Positions 1 through 10,082 of a stretch of 64,000 nucleotides of DNA are shown here, piece by piece (within the stretch, counting starts at the first letter, position 1; every line of letters starts with the position of its first letter). The notes beneath the pieces were generated by a model. It was not told the DNA's origin. It did not search any database and worked only from the letters and a program-made list of their open reading frames with translations. Source of the DNA: Isoalcanivorax indicus (GTDB lineage Bacteria; Pseudomonadota; Gammaproteobacteria; Pseudomonadales; Alcanivoracaceae); NCBI RefSeq assembly GCF_003259185.1, contig NZ_QGMP01000001.1, positions 558,001-622,000 of the forward strand, given 5' to 3'. A program made the position numbers and the translations under genes.

Positions 1-1174
1 GCAGCTGTGCATAGGTGTTCCAGAGCGCCTGGTGGCGCCGTGGCATGATCTCCACATAGGAAAAATATTGCATGTTCGGCAGCAGTTCATCACGAAGTAT
101 ACGCATGCAGGCCGGTGAGTCGTCATTCCAGTTGTCTCCGTCGGAGGCCTGGGCGCCATAGATATTCCAGCTGTCGGCGGGATAGCGCTCGCGGATGATG
201 TCAGCGGTCAGTCGCAAGGCGCTGGACACGATGGTCCCACCGGTTTCGCGCGAGTAGAAGAATTCCTGTTCATCCACCTCCTTGGCGCTGGTGTGGTGGC
301 GGATAAAGACCACTTCAGTGTGCTGATAGTTGCGCTCCAGGAAAAGGTAGAGGAGCAGGAAGAAACGCTTGGCCAGCTCCTTCATTTCCTGGCTCATGGA
401 ACCGGACACATCCATGATGCAGAACATGACAGCGCGGCTCACCGGCACCGGCTGGCGCACGGTATGGTTGTAGCGCAGATCGACCGTATCGAGAAAAGGA
501 ATACCGTTGATGCGCCGCTCAAGGCGTTCGATCTGCTGTGCCAGTTCCTGCAGTCGCGCTTGCCGTTCAATGGATTGTTCGGTGTCCAGCAAGGCAGCCT
601 GCTCGGTCTGCAGGTCGCGCAACCGTCTGCGGGTGGCGGCGCTGAGGGCGCGGCGGCGCATGGAGGCCTGACGCATGGAGCGGACGATATTGATCTTGGT
701 CGGGTTGCCTTCACTGACAATGCCACCGTGCACCACCCGGAAGCTGCTGTCGCCCTGGAGCTGGCGTTTTACCAGATTGGGCAGTGCCAGCCCTTCGAAG
801 AGGAAGTTGAGGAATTCCCGTGGGTCCAGCTCGAAGGCGAAATCATCCATGCCCTCACCGCTGTTCGAGGCCTGGCCGCCGTCACCCGCGCCGCCGCCCT
901 CCGGCCTGGCCACCGTGTCACCCTGCTGGAATTCCTTGTTGCCGGGATGCACTACGGTGCGCCGTCCCCCTGGCCCATGGTGGAACTGCGGTTCGTTGAG
1001 GTCCTTGCGCGGGATGATGATGCGCTCGCCGCGCTCCATGTCACGGATGGAGCGCTGATTGACGGCATCGTTGACGGCATCGCGAATATGCTCGCGATAG
1101 CGGCGCATGAAGCGCTGACGGTTGACCGTGCTCTTGTTCTTGCCATTCAGCCTGCGGTCGACGATAAAGCTCAT
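1..1174 (-). CDS. yeaH: YeaH/YhbH family protein (DUF444), partial at window edge
   Basis: Partial gene: 391 codons are visible and the C-terminal end lies beyond base 1. The E. coli homologue has 427 residues, so about 36 are probably missing. The protein opens [15 protein letters not shown], as DUF444 proteins do, has a Gly-rich acidic linker near residue 100, and then a von Willebrand A-like segment with the MIDAS-type motif DVSGSMS starting at Asp255. The family is co-transcribed with the kinase PrkA/YeaG and belongs to the nutrient-stress response; its molecular activity is not established. The start is 34 bases after the prkA stop and is preceded by an AGGAG ribosome-binding site. The third usual member, ycgB/spoVR, would be just outside the window. 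Confidence 0.93.
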   Translation of the reverse strand, partial: MSFIVDRRLNGKNKSTVNRQRFMRRYREHIRDAVNDAVNQRSIRDMERGERIIIPRKDLNEPQFHHGPGGRRTVVHPGNKEFQQGDTVARPEGGGAGDGGQASNSGEGMDDFAFELDPREFLNFLFEGLALPNLVKRQLQGDSSFRVVHGGIVSEGNPTKINIVRSMRQASMRRRALSAATRRRLRDLQTEQAALLDTEQSIERQARLQELAQQIERLERRINGIPFLDTVDLRYNHTVRQPVPVSRAVMFCIMDVSGSMSQEMKELAKRFFLLLYLFLERNYQHTEVVFIRHHTSAKEVDEQEFFYSRETGGTIVSSALRLTADIIRERYPADSWNIYGAQASDGDNWNDDSPACMRILRDELLPNMQYFSYVEIMPRRHQALWNTYAQL

Positions 1175-1185
1175 GCCGCGCTCCT

Positions 1186-1215
1186 GACAGGGGTTACTGC
1201 GACAGGGGTTACTGC
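1186..1215. repeat. 15-bp perfect tandem duplication spanning the prkA stop codon
   Basis: The unit gacaggggttactgc occurs twice head to tail, at 1186-1200 and 1201-1215. The right-hand copy contains the last codon and stop of prkA; the left-hand copy duplicates that stop in the prkA-yeaH gap, upstream of the yeaH ribosome-binding site. It looks like a recent slippage or short duplication that lengthened the intergenic spacer without harming either gene. Confidence 0.8.
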
Positions 1216-3131
1216 GCCTTGCGCACCCGCAGGTACCATTCCGACAGCAGTCGGACCTGCTTCTCCGTGTAGCCGCGATCCATCATGCGTTGTACGAAGT
1301 CGTTGTGTTTCTTCTGGTCTTCCTTCGAGCCTTTGGCGTTGAAGGAGATCACCGGCAGCAGATCCTCGGTGTTCGAGAACATCTTCTTCTCGATCACATT
1401 GCGCAGCTTCTGGTAACTGAGCCAGGACGGATTGCGCCCCTCGTTGTTGGCGCGGGCGCGCAGGACGAAGTTGACGACCTCGTTGCGGAAATCCTTGGGG
1501 TTGGAGATGCCGGCCGGTTTCTCGATCTTTTCCAGCTCCTCGTTGAGCGCCTGGCGGTCGAAGATTTCGCCGGTATCCGGGTCACGGAACTCCTGGTCCT
1601 GTATCCAGAAATCGGCGTAGGTGACATAGCGATCAAAGATGTTCTGGCCATATTCGGAGTAAGACTCCAGATAGGCTGTCTGGATTTCCTTGCCGATGAA
1701 GTCGACATAGCGCGGCACCAGGAATTCCTTGATGTAGCGGCGCAGCTGCTCCTGACGTTCCTGCGGGAACTGCTCCTGTTCGATCTGCTGTTCCAGTACA
1801 TGCATCAGGTGCACCGGATTGGCGGCCACCTCGGTATGGTCGAAGTTGAAGACCTTGGACAGGATCTTGAAGGCAAACCGGGTCGAAATGCCGCTCATGC
1901 CTTCATCGACGCCTGCCGCGTCCCGGTACTCCTGCAACGATTTCGCTTTCGGATCGACATCCTTCAGGTTGTCGCCATTGTAGATGCGCATCTTCGAGTA
2001 GATGCTGGAATTTTCCGGTTCTTTCAGGCGTGTCAGGACCGAAAACTGAGCCAGCATCTCCAGCGTATCCGGGGCACACTGGGCGTCACGCAGGCTGCTG
2101 TTGGCCAGGAGCTTTTCATAGATATGCACCTCTTCGTCGAAGCGCAGGCAATAAGGCACCTTGACGATAAAGACGCGGTCGATAAAGGCCTCGTTGTTCT
2201 TGTTGTTGCGGAATGTCTGCCACTCTGCTTCGTTTGAATGCGCGAGCACGATGCCCTCGAACGGGATGGCCCCCATATGTTCGGTGCCGTTGTAGTTGCC
2301 TTCCTGGGTCGCGGTGAGTAGCGGATGCAGCACCTTGATGGGTGCCTTGAACATCTCCACGAACTCGAGCAGGCCCTGGTTGGCGCGGCACAGGCCGCCG
2401 GAAAAGCTGTAGGCGTCCGGGTCGTTCTGGGCGAAATCTTCCAGTTTGCGAATGTCGACCTTGCCGACCAGGGCCGAAATGTCCTGGTTGTTCTCGTCGC
2501 CCGGCTCGGTTTTGGCCACGGCCACCTGGTCGAGAATGGAGGGATACAGTTTGACCACCCGGAACTGAGAGATGTCGCCGCCGTATTCGTGCATCCGTTT
2601 TACCGCCCAGGGCGACATGACAGAACGCAGGTAGCGGCGCGGTATGCCGTATTCCTCTTCCAGAATGGGGCCGTCTTCATCCGGGTCGAACAGCGCCAGG
2701 GGCGACTCGTTTACCGGTGATCCCTTGATGGCGTAGAAGGGGACTCTCTGGATCAGCGCCTTGAGCTTTTCGGCCAGTGATGATTTGCCACCGCCGACGG
2801 GGCCAAGCAGGTACAGGATCTGTTTCTTTTCCTCCAGCCCCTGCGCGGCATGGCGAAAGTAGGCGACGATATTCTCGATGGCTTCTTCCATGCCATAGAA
2901 GTCGCTGAATGCCGGGTACCGGCGAATCATCTTGTTGGAAAAGATGCGGGAGAGGCGTGTGTCGCGAGAGGTATCAATCAGTTCCGGTTCACCGATCGCC
3001 ATCAGCATGCGTTCGGATGCGGTGGCGTAGGTGGTGGGGTCCGACTTGCACAAGGCGAGGTATTCTTCGAGCGAATACTCCTCCTGCTGGGTGGCTTCAT
3101 AGCGGGCTTGGTAGTGGCTGACGATGCTCAT
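1209..3131 (-). CDS. prkA: PrkA family serine protein kinase
   Basis: 640 residues, the normal PrkA/YeaG length. An AAA+ PrkA N-terminal domain carries the Walker A motif GPVGGGKS at residues 110-117, and the C-terminal PrkA domain runs to the end. The start [12 protein letters not shown] matches the family. E. coli YeaG is a Ser/Thr kinase involved in adaptation to nitrogen and carbon starvation. It heads a probable prkA-yeaH-(ycgB) operon reading leftward. A sigma70/sigmaS-like promoter lies about 85 bases upstream. In Pseudomonas glpE sits between prkA and apaH; here the intervening 143 bases hold no gene. Confidence 0.95.
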   Translation of the reverse strand: MSIVSHYQARYEATQQEEYSLEEYLALCKSDPTTYATASERMLMAIGEPELIDTSRDTRLSRIFSNKMIRRYPAFSDFYGMEEAIENIVAYFRHAAQGLEEKKQILYLLGPVGGGKSSLAEKLKALIQRVPFYAIKGSPVNESPLALFDPDEDGPILEEEYGIPRRYLRSVMSPWAVKRMHEYGGDISQFRVVKLYPSILDQVAVAKTEPGDENNQDISALVGKVDIRKLEDFAQNDPDAYSFSGGLCRANQGLLEFVEMFKAPIKVLHPLLTATQEGNYNGTEHMGAIPFEGIVLAHSNEAEWQTFRNNKNNEAFIDRVFIVKVPYCLRFDEEVHIYEKLLANSSLRDAQCAPDTLEMLAQFSVLTRLKEPENSSIYSKMRIYNGDNLKDVDPKAKSLQEYRDAAGVDEGMSGISTRFAFKILSKVFNFDHTEVAANPVHLMHVLEQQIEQEQFPQERQEQLRRYIKEFLVPRYVDFIGKEIQTAYLESYSEYGQNIFDRYVTYADFWIQDQEFRDPDTGEIFDRQALNEELEKIEKPAGISNPKDFRNEVVNFVLRARANNEGRNPSWLSYQKLRNVIEKKMFSNTEDLLPVISFNAKGSKEDQKKHNDFVQRMMDRGYTEKQVRLLSEWYLRVRKAQ

Positions 3132-3212
3132 GCCTGGACTCCCTCACTCAGTGCCTGGTTACATCCGGACGGTATCCTTGTATTGCTGGCGTATTGGTTT
3201 CAAGACACATCT

Positions 3213-3242
3213 AGAATGGACATGAAGCGCGCCGAAAGTCAA
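3213..3242 (-). promoter_or_regulatory. candidate promoter of prkA-yeaH
   Basis: On the minus strand TTGACT (3242-3237) and CATTCT (3218-3213) are separated by 18 bases and lie upstream of prkA. The -35 is good and the -10 is weak. The T-rich run next to it could also form the tail of an apaH terminator. Prediction from sequence only. Confidence 0.35.
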
Positions 3243-3274
3243 AAAAATCAGCGCGTGAAATGTGCTGCTACGGG

Positions 3275-4096
3275 TTAGCGGCGTGGGCTGCAGTCGCAGT
3301 GAAATCGGTGGTTGTCGTCCAGCCGCAGGGCGGTCAGGCGGCCGCCCCAGACGCAGCCGGTATCGAGTGCTTCCAGCTGACTTTCCGACACACGGCCTTC
3401 CAGCGCCGCCCAATGGCCGAACAGGATGCGTACATCGGTGGCGCGCCGCCCGGGGTGTTGGAACCAGGGCATGAAGCCCGGCGGTGCCGTGTCGGCTTCC
3501 CCTTTGGTGGACAAGTCCATGGCGCCATCCATAGCGACAAATCGCATGCGTGTCAGATAGTTGGTGATGACGCGAAGGCGTGTCATGCCGTTCAGGTCAT
3601 CGGACCAGGCGGCAGGGGTGTTGCCATACATGGCGTGAAAGAAATCGCTGGCCTGTTCGCTGCGCAACACCGCCTGTACTTCGGCGGCACGGGCGAGGGT
3701 ATCGGCGGCGCTCCACAGGGGGGGGACGCCGGCGTGCACGAGCAAGGCATTGAAGTCGGGCAACGCCACTGCCAGGGGCTGCTGGCGCAGCCAGTCGAGC
3801 AGGAGGTCGCGGTCCGGGGCCGCCAGGATCTCGGCAAGATCACGCTCTTTTGGGCGCACGTTCGCTGCACCTGCCGCCAAAGCCAGCAGATGCAGGTCAT
3901 GATTGCCGAGCACGCAGGTTACCGCGTGGCGCAGGGCGTATATCCGCCGCAGGGTGCCGAGCGAATCCTCGCCCCGGCTGACCAGATCGCCAGCCAGCAG
4001 CAGGCGGTCACGGTCGGGATCGAAGGCAATCCGTTCCAGCAGGCTGTTGAAGGCGCCCAGGCAGCCCTGGATGTCGCCGATGGCGTAGGTGCTCAT
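3275..4096 (-). CDS. apaH: bis(5'-nucleosyl)-tetraphosphatase (symmetrical)
   Basis: 273 residues, family-typical. It has the metallophosphoesterase signature in order: GDIQGC at residues 7-12, GDLVSRG at 36-42 and GNHD at 64-67, which bind the two catalytic metals. ApaH cleaves diadenosine tetraphosphate to two ADP and so removes Np4-type stress nucleotides and RNA caps. It is the last gene of the leftward lptD-surA-pdxA-rsmA-apaG-apaH string and starts 12 bases after the apaG stop, a conserved gammaproteobacterial arrangement. Confidence 0.96.
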   Translation of the reverse strand: MSTYAIGDIQGCLGAFNSLLERIAFDPDRDRLLLAGDLVSRGEDSLGTLRRIYALRHAVTCVLGNHDLHLLALAAGAANVRPKERDLAEILAAPDRDLLLDWLRQQPLAVALPDFNALLVHAGVPPLWSAADTLARAAEVQAVLRSEQASDFFHAMYGNTPAAWSDDLNGMTRLRVITNYLTRMRFVAMDGAMDLSTKGEADTAPPGFMPWFQHPGRRATDVRILFGHWAALEGRVSESQLEALDTGCVWGGRLTALRLDDNHRFHCDCSPRR

Positions 4097-4108
4097 CAGA
4101 GGGCGGCG

Positions 4109-4501
4109 TCAGTGCAGTGCATGCGGTGGTGCCAGGGTAAAGGGCGGGATGGTGGCGTCAAAGCAGGTGCCGTCTTCGGCCAGCATCTGGTAGCTGCCAT
4201 GCATGCTGCCGACGCTGGTTTCCAGCACCGCGCCGCTGCTGTAGGAAAAGGCCTGACCGGGCGCCAGGCGGGGTTGTTCGCCGATGACGCCTTCGCCGTG
4301 CACCTCCTGAACACGCTCCTCGCCGTCAGTGATGACCCAGTGACGGGTCAGCAGACGCGCCGGCATGTCGCCGTCGTTGCGGATAGTGACGTGGTAGGCA
4401 TAGACCCAGCGCGGGATATCGGCATCGCTCTGCTCGGCGAGAAACTCGGCCTCTACCTCCACGTGAATGCGGTAGTGCGGGTCTTCATTGGCCTGGGTCA
4501 T
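4109..4501 (-). CDS. apaG: Co2+/Mg2+ efflux-associated protein ApaG
   Basis: 130 residues; single ApaG (DUF525) immunoglobulin-like beta-sandwich domain with the typical N-terminal VEAEFLAEQSD and the segment YHVTIRNDGDMPARLLTRHW. The biochemical role of ApaG is not settled; mutants in Salmonella show altered Co2+/Mg2+ transport. Its ATG overlaps the rsmA stop by four bases (4498-4501), so the two are probably translationally coupled. Confidence 0.95.
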   Translation of the reverse strand: MTQANEDPHYRIHVEVEAEFLAEQSDADIPRWVYAYHVTIRNDGDMPARLLTRHWVITDGEERVQEVHGEGVIGEQPRLAPGQAFSYSSGAVLETSVGSMHGSYQMLAEDGTCFDATIPPFTLAPPHALH

Positions 4502-5319
4502 GTCGATGTTCCCTGCGATGGTGATGGCTCTGCGGTGTCGCGTGCTGCGGCAGCGTTGGCCAGGGTGGCAAACTCCGCCAGCCCCAGCTGGTCCGGGCGC
4601 AGCCCCGGGTCAATGTCGAGCGCCTCGATCTCTTCACGCGACAGGTATGATTTTAGCCCATTTCGGATGGCCTTGCGCCGTTGCGTGAACACCTGGTTCA
4701 CCAGCCCGGCAAACACGGTGTAGTCGGTCACCGGGTGTGGCAGTGTGGCATGAGGGGTCAGGCGGACAATGGCGGAATCGACTCTCGGCGGAGGACTGAA
4801 GGCCTCGGGCGGCACGGTAAACAGGAAGTCGGTCTCGCAGTGGTACTGGATCATCACGCTCAGGCGGCCCCAGTCGCTGCAGCCGGGACGGGCCACCAGC
4901 CGGTCGACCATTTCCTTCTGCAACATGAAGTGCATGTCGCGGATGATGCCGATCTGGCTGATCAGGTGGAACATCAGCGGGGTGGAGATGTTGTAGGGCA
5001 GGTTGCCCACCACACGCATGGTGCCGGGGGCATCGCTGATGGTACTGAAATCGAAGCGCAGCGCATCGGCCGCATGCACGGTCAGCCGCTGCGGGCTGAT
5101 CTGCCGCTCCAGCAGGGTGATCAGGTCGCGGTCCAGTTCCACAGCATGCAGATGCTCCACGGCATCCAGCAGTGGGCGGGTCAGCGCACCTTGTCCGGGG
5201 CCGATCTCCACCATCAGGTCGTCCGGCGCGGGGGCAATACTGCGCACCAGACGGTGAATCAGCTGGGTGTCGACAAGAAAGTGCTGGCCGAAGCGCTTGC
5301 GCGCCTGATGTCGGGCCAT
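4498..5319 (-). CDS. rsmA: 16S rRNA dimethyladenosine transferase RsmA (KsgA)
   Basis: 273 residues. It contains the SAM-binding motif EIGPGQG at residues 38-44 and the N6-adenine methylase motif NLPYN at 107-111, both diagnostic of KsgA/Dim1. The enzyme dimethylates two adjacent adenosines in the 3'-terminal hairpin of 16S rRNA, a late step in 30S assembly. It follows pdxA after about 50 bases and overlaps apaG by ATGA. Confidence 0.97.
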   Translation of the reverse strand: MARHQARKRFGQHFLVDTQLIHRLVRSIAPAPDDLMVEIGPGQGALTRPLLDAVEHLHAVELDRDLITLLERQISPQRLTVHAADALRFDFSTISDAPGTMRVVGNLPYNISTPLMFHLISQIGIIRDMHFMLQKEMVDRLVARPGCSDWGRLSVMIQYHCETDFLFTVPPEAFSPPPRVDSAIVRLTPHATLPHPVTDYTVFAGLVNQVFTQRRKAIRNGLKSYLSREEIEALDIDPGLRPDQLGLAEFATLANAAAARDTAEPSPSQGTST

Positions 5320-5369
5320 GGGAGCTCCGTACCGGATTCAGAGGGGCGGCAGTGTAGCACGGGCGAACG

Positions 5370-6347
5370 CTAGCGGGAGCCGGACAGCGTGAGGGCCATC
5401 CGCGTGGCGGCCAGCAGGCTGCCGGGGTCGGCCTTGCCGGTGCCGGCCAGGTCGAAGGCGGTGCCGTGGTCCACGGAGGTGCGCAGGAAGGGCAGGCCCA
5501 GCGTGATGTTCACCGCCTCACCGAAGCCCGAGTACTTGAGCACCGGCAGGCCCTGATCGTGATACATGGCGAGTACCGCATCATGGCCTTCCAGATGGCG
5601 GGGGGTAAAGGCCGTGTCGGCGGGCAGCGGACCGGTCAGCAACAGGCCTTCGCGACGCAGGGCCTCGAGCGCGGGCTGGATGATGTCGATTTCCTCGCGC
5701 CCCAGGTGGCCGCTTTCTCCGGCATGGGGGTTCAGCCCCAGCACCAGGATGCGCGGCGCGTGGATGGCAAAGCGCTGCTGCAGGTCGTGGTGCAGGATGC
5801 GCAGGGTGGTGGTCAGTTCGGCGCCGCTGATGGCATCGGCCACCTGACGCAGGGGCAGGTGGGTGGTGGCCAGCGCCACGCGCAAGGTGCCTGCGGCCAG
5901 CATCATCACCACGCGGGGCGTATTGCTGCGTGCGGCCAGGTACTCGGTATGCCCGGTGAAGGCAGGGTCGGCACCGTCGCAGATCACGGATTTGGCCAGT
6001 GGCGCGGTCACCATGGCGGCATAGGTGCCGTCCAGGCAACCGTCGATAGCGCGATCCAGCAAGGTCAGGGTGCCGATGGCGGTGCGCGGATCGGCATGGC
6101 CGGGGCGCACATGGACGCCGGCCGGGCAGTCGCACACTGCCAGGCCTTCGTCAGGCAGCGGCTGCCCGGGGAGCCATGGCACCAGCCTGACCGCCAGGCC
6201 AAGCTGCTGTCGGCGTGCTGCAAGCACCTGAAGGTCGCCCAGGGCCACCAGTGGCGCCCCGGGCAGATGGGCGGGCAGGCTCAGGACCAGGTCGGGGCCG
6301 ATACCGGCAGGGTCGCCGCAGCTGATGGCAATCGGCGCCTGGGCCAT
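5370..6347 (-). CDS. pdxA: 4-hydroxythreonine-4-phosphate dehydrogenase
   Basis: 325 residues from the chosen ATG at 6347, which reads MAQAPIAISCGDPAGIGPD, the typical PdxA opening. An in-frame ATG at 6464 would add 39 residues inside surA and is unlikely. The surA stop and this start are one base apart (TGATATG), which supports the choice. PdxA oxidises 4-phosphohydroxy-L-threonine in the DXP-dependent pyridoxal 5'-phosphate pathway and needs a divalent metal; the conserved HDQGLPVLKY segment is present near the C-terminus. Confidence 0.95.
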   Translation of the reverse strand: MAQAPIAISCGDPAGIGPDLVLSLPAHLPGAPLVALGDLQVLAARRQQLGLAVRLVPWLPGQPLPDEGLAVCDCPAGVHVRPGHADPRTAIGTLTLLDRAIDGCLDGTYAAMVTAPLAKSVICDGADPAFTGHTEYLAARSNTPRVVMMLAAGTLRVALATTHLPLRQVADAISGAELTTTLRILHHDLQQRFAIHAPRILVLGLNPHAGESGHLGREEIDIIQPALEALRREGLLLTGPLPADTAFTPRHLEGHDAVLAMYHDQGLPVLKYSGFGEAVNITLGLPFLRTSVDHGTAFDLAGTGKADPGSLLAATRMALTLSGSR

Positions 6348-6348
6348 A

Positions 6349-7638
6349 TCAGATGCGGACGTCCACGTAGGCTTCTGCGCGGGATTCCCGCAGCCACTGC
6401 TGCAGTTCTTCCTCGAAGCGACGCTGGTGCAGGGCCTGACGAGCCCGCAAGCGGCGGAATTCATCGCTCATGTCGGCGGTGCGAACGTCATCCACGCGCA
6501 GGAAGTGCCAGCCGAATTCGGTCTGGAAGATCGGCGACAGTTCGCCCTGCGGGGTGTTGCGGAAGGTCTGTTCGAACTGCCCCACCATCTCGCCCGGAGA
6601 GACCCAGCCCAGGTCACCGCCATTACGCGCGCTGCCGGGGTCATCGGAAAACTCCCGTGCCAGCGCCGAGAAGCTTTCGCCGTTCTCGATGCGCTGATGC
6701 AGCTGCACGATCAGCCGCTCGGCCTGGGCCTGGCTGCGTACGGCCGTGCTGCGGATCAGGATATGCCGCACCCGGTGCTGCTCGACGATCTGGGTGGCGC
6801 CACCGCGGCGGTCGATCATCAGCAGGATGTGGAAGCCGTTACCGGCGCGGATCGGCTCTGACACCTGCCCGGCCTGCATGTCGACGGCCTGCTCGGAAAA
6901 CAGCGACGGCAATTGTGCGGCTTCGCGCCAGCCCAGGTCGCCGCCCTCCAGCGCCTGTGGGCCATCGGAGTAGCTCACTGCCATTTCATGGAAGCTGGCG
7001 CCCGCGCGGATGCGCGCCACCAGGTCCTGGGCGCGGGCCAGGGCTTCATCCACCTGGTCGGGATTGGCGCCGTCGGGCAGGCCGACCAGGATATGCCCGA
7101 GGCGGAACTCGGCCTCGAACAGCTGGCGGCCCATCTCCGACTCCAGAAAGCGGTCCACTTCGCGGTCGGTGATGCGCACACGGCGCCCCACCTGGCGCTG
7201 ATGCAGCTGGTTGATCACCATCTCGTTGCGGATCTGTTCGCGAAAATCGGCCCAGTTGTAGCCGTCTTCGCGCAGGGCCGCCACGAACTCGTCCAGGGTC
7301 ATGCCGTTTTGCCGGGCCACCCCGGACAGGGTCTGGTTCAGGGAGCTGTCATCGACGCGGATACCGGCACGTTCCGCCTGGTCCAGCTGCAGGCGCTCGA
7401 CGATCATGCGCTCAAGCACCTGCGGGCGCAGGATATTGCGCGGCGGCAACTGCTGGCCATCGGCCATGAACTGCCGCGCCAGGTCGTCCACGCGCTGGTC
7501 CAGCTCGCTTTCCATGATGACGCTGTCGTTGACCACGGCCGCAATGCGATCCAGCACCTGAAGGGCCTGGGACACACCCGGGATCATCAGGGCCGCCAGC
7601 ATGGCGGCGCCAAGGGTGCGTTTAATAGTTGGTACCAT
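6349..7638 (-). CDS. surA: periplasmic chaperone/peptidyl-prolyl isomerase SurA
   Basis: 429 residues from the ATG at 7638, close to the 428 of E. coli SurA. The start is preceded by GGGAG at good spacing and overlaps the lptD end by 17 bases. Residues 1-25 form a signal peptide with probable cleavage after SQA. An N-terminal chaperone region is followed by two parvulin (PpiC) domains at about 175-275 and 288-388, and a C-terminal strand. SurA escorts beta-barrel proteins, including LptD encoded just upstream, to the BAM complex. Confidence 0.95.
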   Translation of the reverse strand: MVPTIKRTLGAAMLAALMIPGVSQALQVLDRIAAVVNDSVIMESELDQRVDDLARQFMADGQQLPPRNILRPQVLERMIVERLQLDQAERAGIRVDDSSLNQTLSGVARQNGMTLDEFVAALREDGYNWADFREQIRNEMVINQLHQRQVGRRVRITDREVDRFLESEMGRQLFEAEFRLGHILVGLPDGANPDQVDEALARAQDLVARIRAGASFHEMAVSYSDGPQALEGGDLGWREAAQLPSLFSEQAVDMQAGQVSEPIRAGNGFHILLMIDRRGGATQIVEQHRVRHILIRSTAVRSQAQAERLIVQLHQRIENGESFSALAREFSDDPGSARNGGDLGWVSPGEMVGQFEQTFRNTPQGELSPIFQTEFGWHFLRVDDVRTADMSDEFRRLRARQALHQRRFEEELQQWLRESRAEAYVDVRI

Positions 7639-9907
7639 ATTGTCTCCCGTAACCCGGAATGGTGCGTTCCAGCAGGCTTTCCACGCGGCCGCTGAATCCA
7701 CCCAGTCCGAGCATCTGAATCTGCATCATGTAACGCTGATCCGCTTCCAGCAGGCCGTCGCCGGTGCGGTCGGTAAGCTCACGCAGGCCGATCAGGCGCA
7801 ATTGCCAGCAGCAATCACGGTATTCCACCCCGACCAGGTTCTCCAGCGAGCGGTTGTCCTCGACATCATAGAGCCAGCGTCCGATCAGACTCCAGTTGCG
7901 ATGGACCGGCCAGATGGCTGCCAGTTCCGTCTGCTTGATGTCGTCGCGGTCCCGATAGCGGTAGCCCAGGTGCGCCACACGTCGCTCGCCGTCGGCATAA
8001 CCGATGCGCAGGCTGTTCTGTTCGCGGCGGTCATTCTCCCTGTCCCACTGGGTTTCGGCAAACAGCTGCCAGTAGCGGTTCAGGTACCAGGTGGTGTCGG
8101 CCACCACCGGTGACCAGGTGCGATCATCGATCGGGTCGCCGTCCAGCTGCACCTCGCGGTCACTGAAGAAGTAGGCCTGGCCCAGGCGCATCCGCAATGC
8201 TTCGCGGCCGGTAGCGTCGTCGAGGAAGCGTGAGGTCAGGCCAACGGCCAGTTTTTCTTCGTCGCCGATGCGGTCATAGCCGGTGAAGCGGTTTTCGCGG
8301 AACAGGCTGCTGTAGCCGAAGGTCAACTGGCCAGCATCGAAATTGGGCAGATCGTCCTGGTCCTCGAATTCGATGCGGCTGTAGAACAGACGGGGTTCCA
8401 GGGTCTGCTGCCAGGCCCGCTCGTTCAGCTCGAACGGGCGCTCCAGGAACAACCCGCTGTCCACGCTGATCCCCCACAGGTCGCGCTCCGGGCTGCTGCT
8501 CTGGCCGGGGGCCGTGCCCTCGAGGTCGTACCGGGTGTAATAAAGCCGTGCGCGCGGCTCGACATAGCCCCAGGCGCGGGTCAGCGGCAAGGACAGGGCG
8601 GGCTGCAGGTGCAGCCGATCGCCGGTGACATTCTGCGGAGCGAGGTCGGCGGTGCGATCAAAGCGGGTAAAGTCGCTGACCCACAGGCCATAGAGCGGGC
8701 CCGCGAGCTGCGGGCGGCCGCTGAGGGCGAACTGCGGCAGGCGCCGATAGGGCAGGTCTTCAGGCAGCAGGGTCGGGTCGATGGTCTGCCATGCCTGCAC
8801 CCGGGTCAGGAACTGCCAGGTGCGCCCCCGGTAGAGTGCTTCCGCCTGGCGCGGCAGGTTGGTCTGGGAGCGTGCATCCAGGCCGGTATCCAGGTCCTTG
8901 AAATAGAAGTCATCAGAGACGTAGTTGACGTCGGAACTCAGGGTCCAGTCACCGACCTGGCCACGGTGTTGCCAGGTCGCCAGGACACGATCTTCGCCGT
9001 CAAAGCGTCGGTCGTTGCTGATCAGTCCGTAATTCAGCACGCCCTGGCCGAAGGTGGTGAGATAACGCCCCTGGCTGTCAAACCCGGTGCCGCGATTCTG
9101 GATGTGCCGGGGCGCCAGCATGGCATCGAACTGCGGGTGCAGGTTGAAGTAGATGGGCTGGGCGAAATCGACCCCGCCGTCATCGGTCAGGCTCAGGTTC
9201 GGAAACAGCAGGCCGGTCTTGCGCCGGTCATCAATCGGAAACGTCATCCAGGGCAGATACAGGGTGGGCACATCGCGCACCCGTAACACGATATGCCGGG
9301 CCGAGCCCCAGCCGGCCTCACGGTCCAGTTCGATACGACGGGCGTGAATGGCCCAGCCGCGCTGGTCCGGGGGGCAGGTGGTGTAGCTGCCATCCTCGAT
9401 GAAGATGCGCTGGTCACGTTGCTCGACACGCTCGGCCCCACCCCGCGCATGGATATCGAACAGGGCATAGCGGACGCCGCTCAGGGTGGCTTCCTCGCGC
9501 CGTGTATTGCCGGTCATGCTGTCGGCACGGAAGCTGAACAGTCCGGAGTCAGCGTGGACGCTGCCTTCGAGGGAAAAGTCTCCACTGTCCTGATTCATGC
9601 GGGCACTGTCGGCACGCAGCTTCCGACCGGGCTGTTCGATCTGCACATCGCCCAGCAGCTCGGCCAGGCCGTCGGGGGTCAGACGCGAGCGGTCCGCCGT
9701 GATGACTGTGTCGGCACGCGGGTCTGGCTCTCCCAGGCCGGGGTTCAGGTAGGTGCCGTGGCACCAGGCCACCACCGGGCGCTGCTGGTCCGGGGGCAGG
9801 GCGGCGATCTCGTCACGGGTCATCCAGCCGAGCTGTTCAGCGCCCACCAGCGAAGGTGCCATCGCAGCGGCCAGTAACCAGGGGTAAAAACGCAGGCGCA
9901 GTGGCAT
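7622..9907 (-). CDS. lptD: LPS-assembly protein LptD
   Basis: 761 residues with a signal peptide cleaved near residue 23 (LVGA/EQ). The N-terminal periplasmic LptA/OstA-like jellyroll includes the QIEQPGRKLRADSARMNQ segment; a long beta-barrel follows. Conserved disulfide cysteines are visible: AWCHG early and the adjacent pair in YRDCCWQLRL near the end. LptD with LptE inserts lipopolysaccharide into the outer leaflet. It is the first gene of the leftward operon; the 175-base gap upstream separates it from divergent amgK and must hold both promoters. Confidence 0.95.
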   Translation of the reverse strand: MPLRLRFYPWLLAAAMAPSLVGAEQLGWMTRDEIAALPPDQQRPVVAWCHGTYLNPGLGEPDPRADTVITADRSRLTPDGLAELLGDVQIEQPGRKLRADSARMNQDSGDFSLEGSVHADSGLFSFRADSMTGNTRREEATLSGVRYALFDIHARGGAERVEQRDQRIFIEDGSYTTCPPDQRGWAIHARRIELDREAGWGSARHIVLRVRDVPTLYLPWMTFPIDDRRKTGLLFPNLSLTDDGGVDFAQPIYFNLHPQFDAMLAPRHIQNRGTGFDSQGRYLTTFGQGVLNYGLISNDRRFDGEDRVLATWQHRGQVGDWTLSSDVNYVSDDFYFKDLDTGLDARSQTNLPRQAEALYRGRTWQFLTRVQAWQTIDPTLLPEDLPYRRLPQFALSGRPQLAGPLYGLWVSDFTRFDRTADLAPQNVTGDRLHLQPALSLPLTRAWGYVEPRARLYYTRYDLEGTAPGQSSSPERDLWGISVDSGLFLERPFELNERAWQQTLEPRLFYSRIEFEDQDDLPNFDAGQLTFGYSSLFRENRFTGYDRIGDEEKLAVGLTSRFLDDATGREALRMRLGQAYFFSDREVQLDGDPIDDRTWSPVVADTTWYLNRYWQLFAETQWDRENDRREQNSLRIGYADGERRVAHLGYRYRDRDDIKQTELAAIWPVHRNWSLIGRWLYDVEDNRSLENLVGVEYRDCCWQLRLIGLRELTDRTGDGLLEADQRYMMQIQMLGLGGFSGRVESLLERTIPGYGRQYGTNY

Positions 9908-10082
9908 TCGTTATCCGGAACAGGTAAAAAGCGCTGCAACAGTCAGGCACGGCCGTCGGGCAAGGCCTGCTGATCGCCGAAAGGCGCAAGGTTACCGTCC
10001 GGCGGCGCTGCTGTCAGTCCGGATATTGTGTAAGAAAATGTCACCGCCGCCGAGGCGGTGGGGCGCGGGAGGCACCGACGAC

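Noticed and set aside
3260-4723. 487-codon open frame on the plus strand across apaH, apaG and rsmA
   Set aside because: It is antisense to three well-recognised genes; long frames on the opposite strand are common in GC-rich coding DNA, and the translation matches no family.
6348-6464. Longer pdxA start at 6464
   Set aside because: It would lie inside surA, while the ATG at 6347 fits family length and sits one base after the surA stop.
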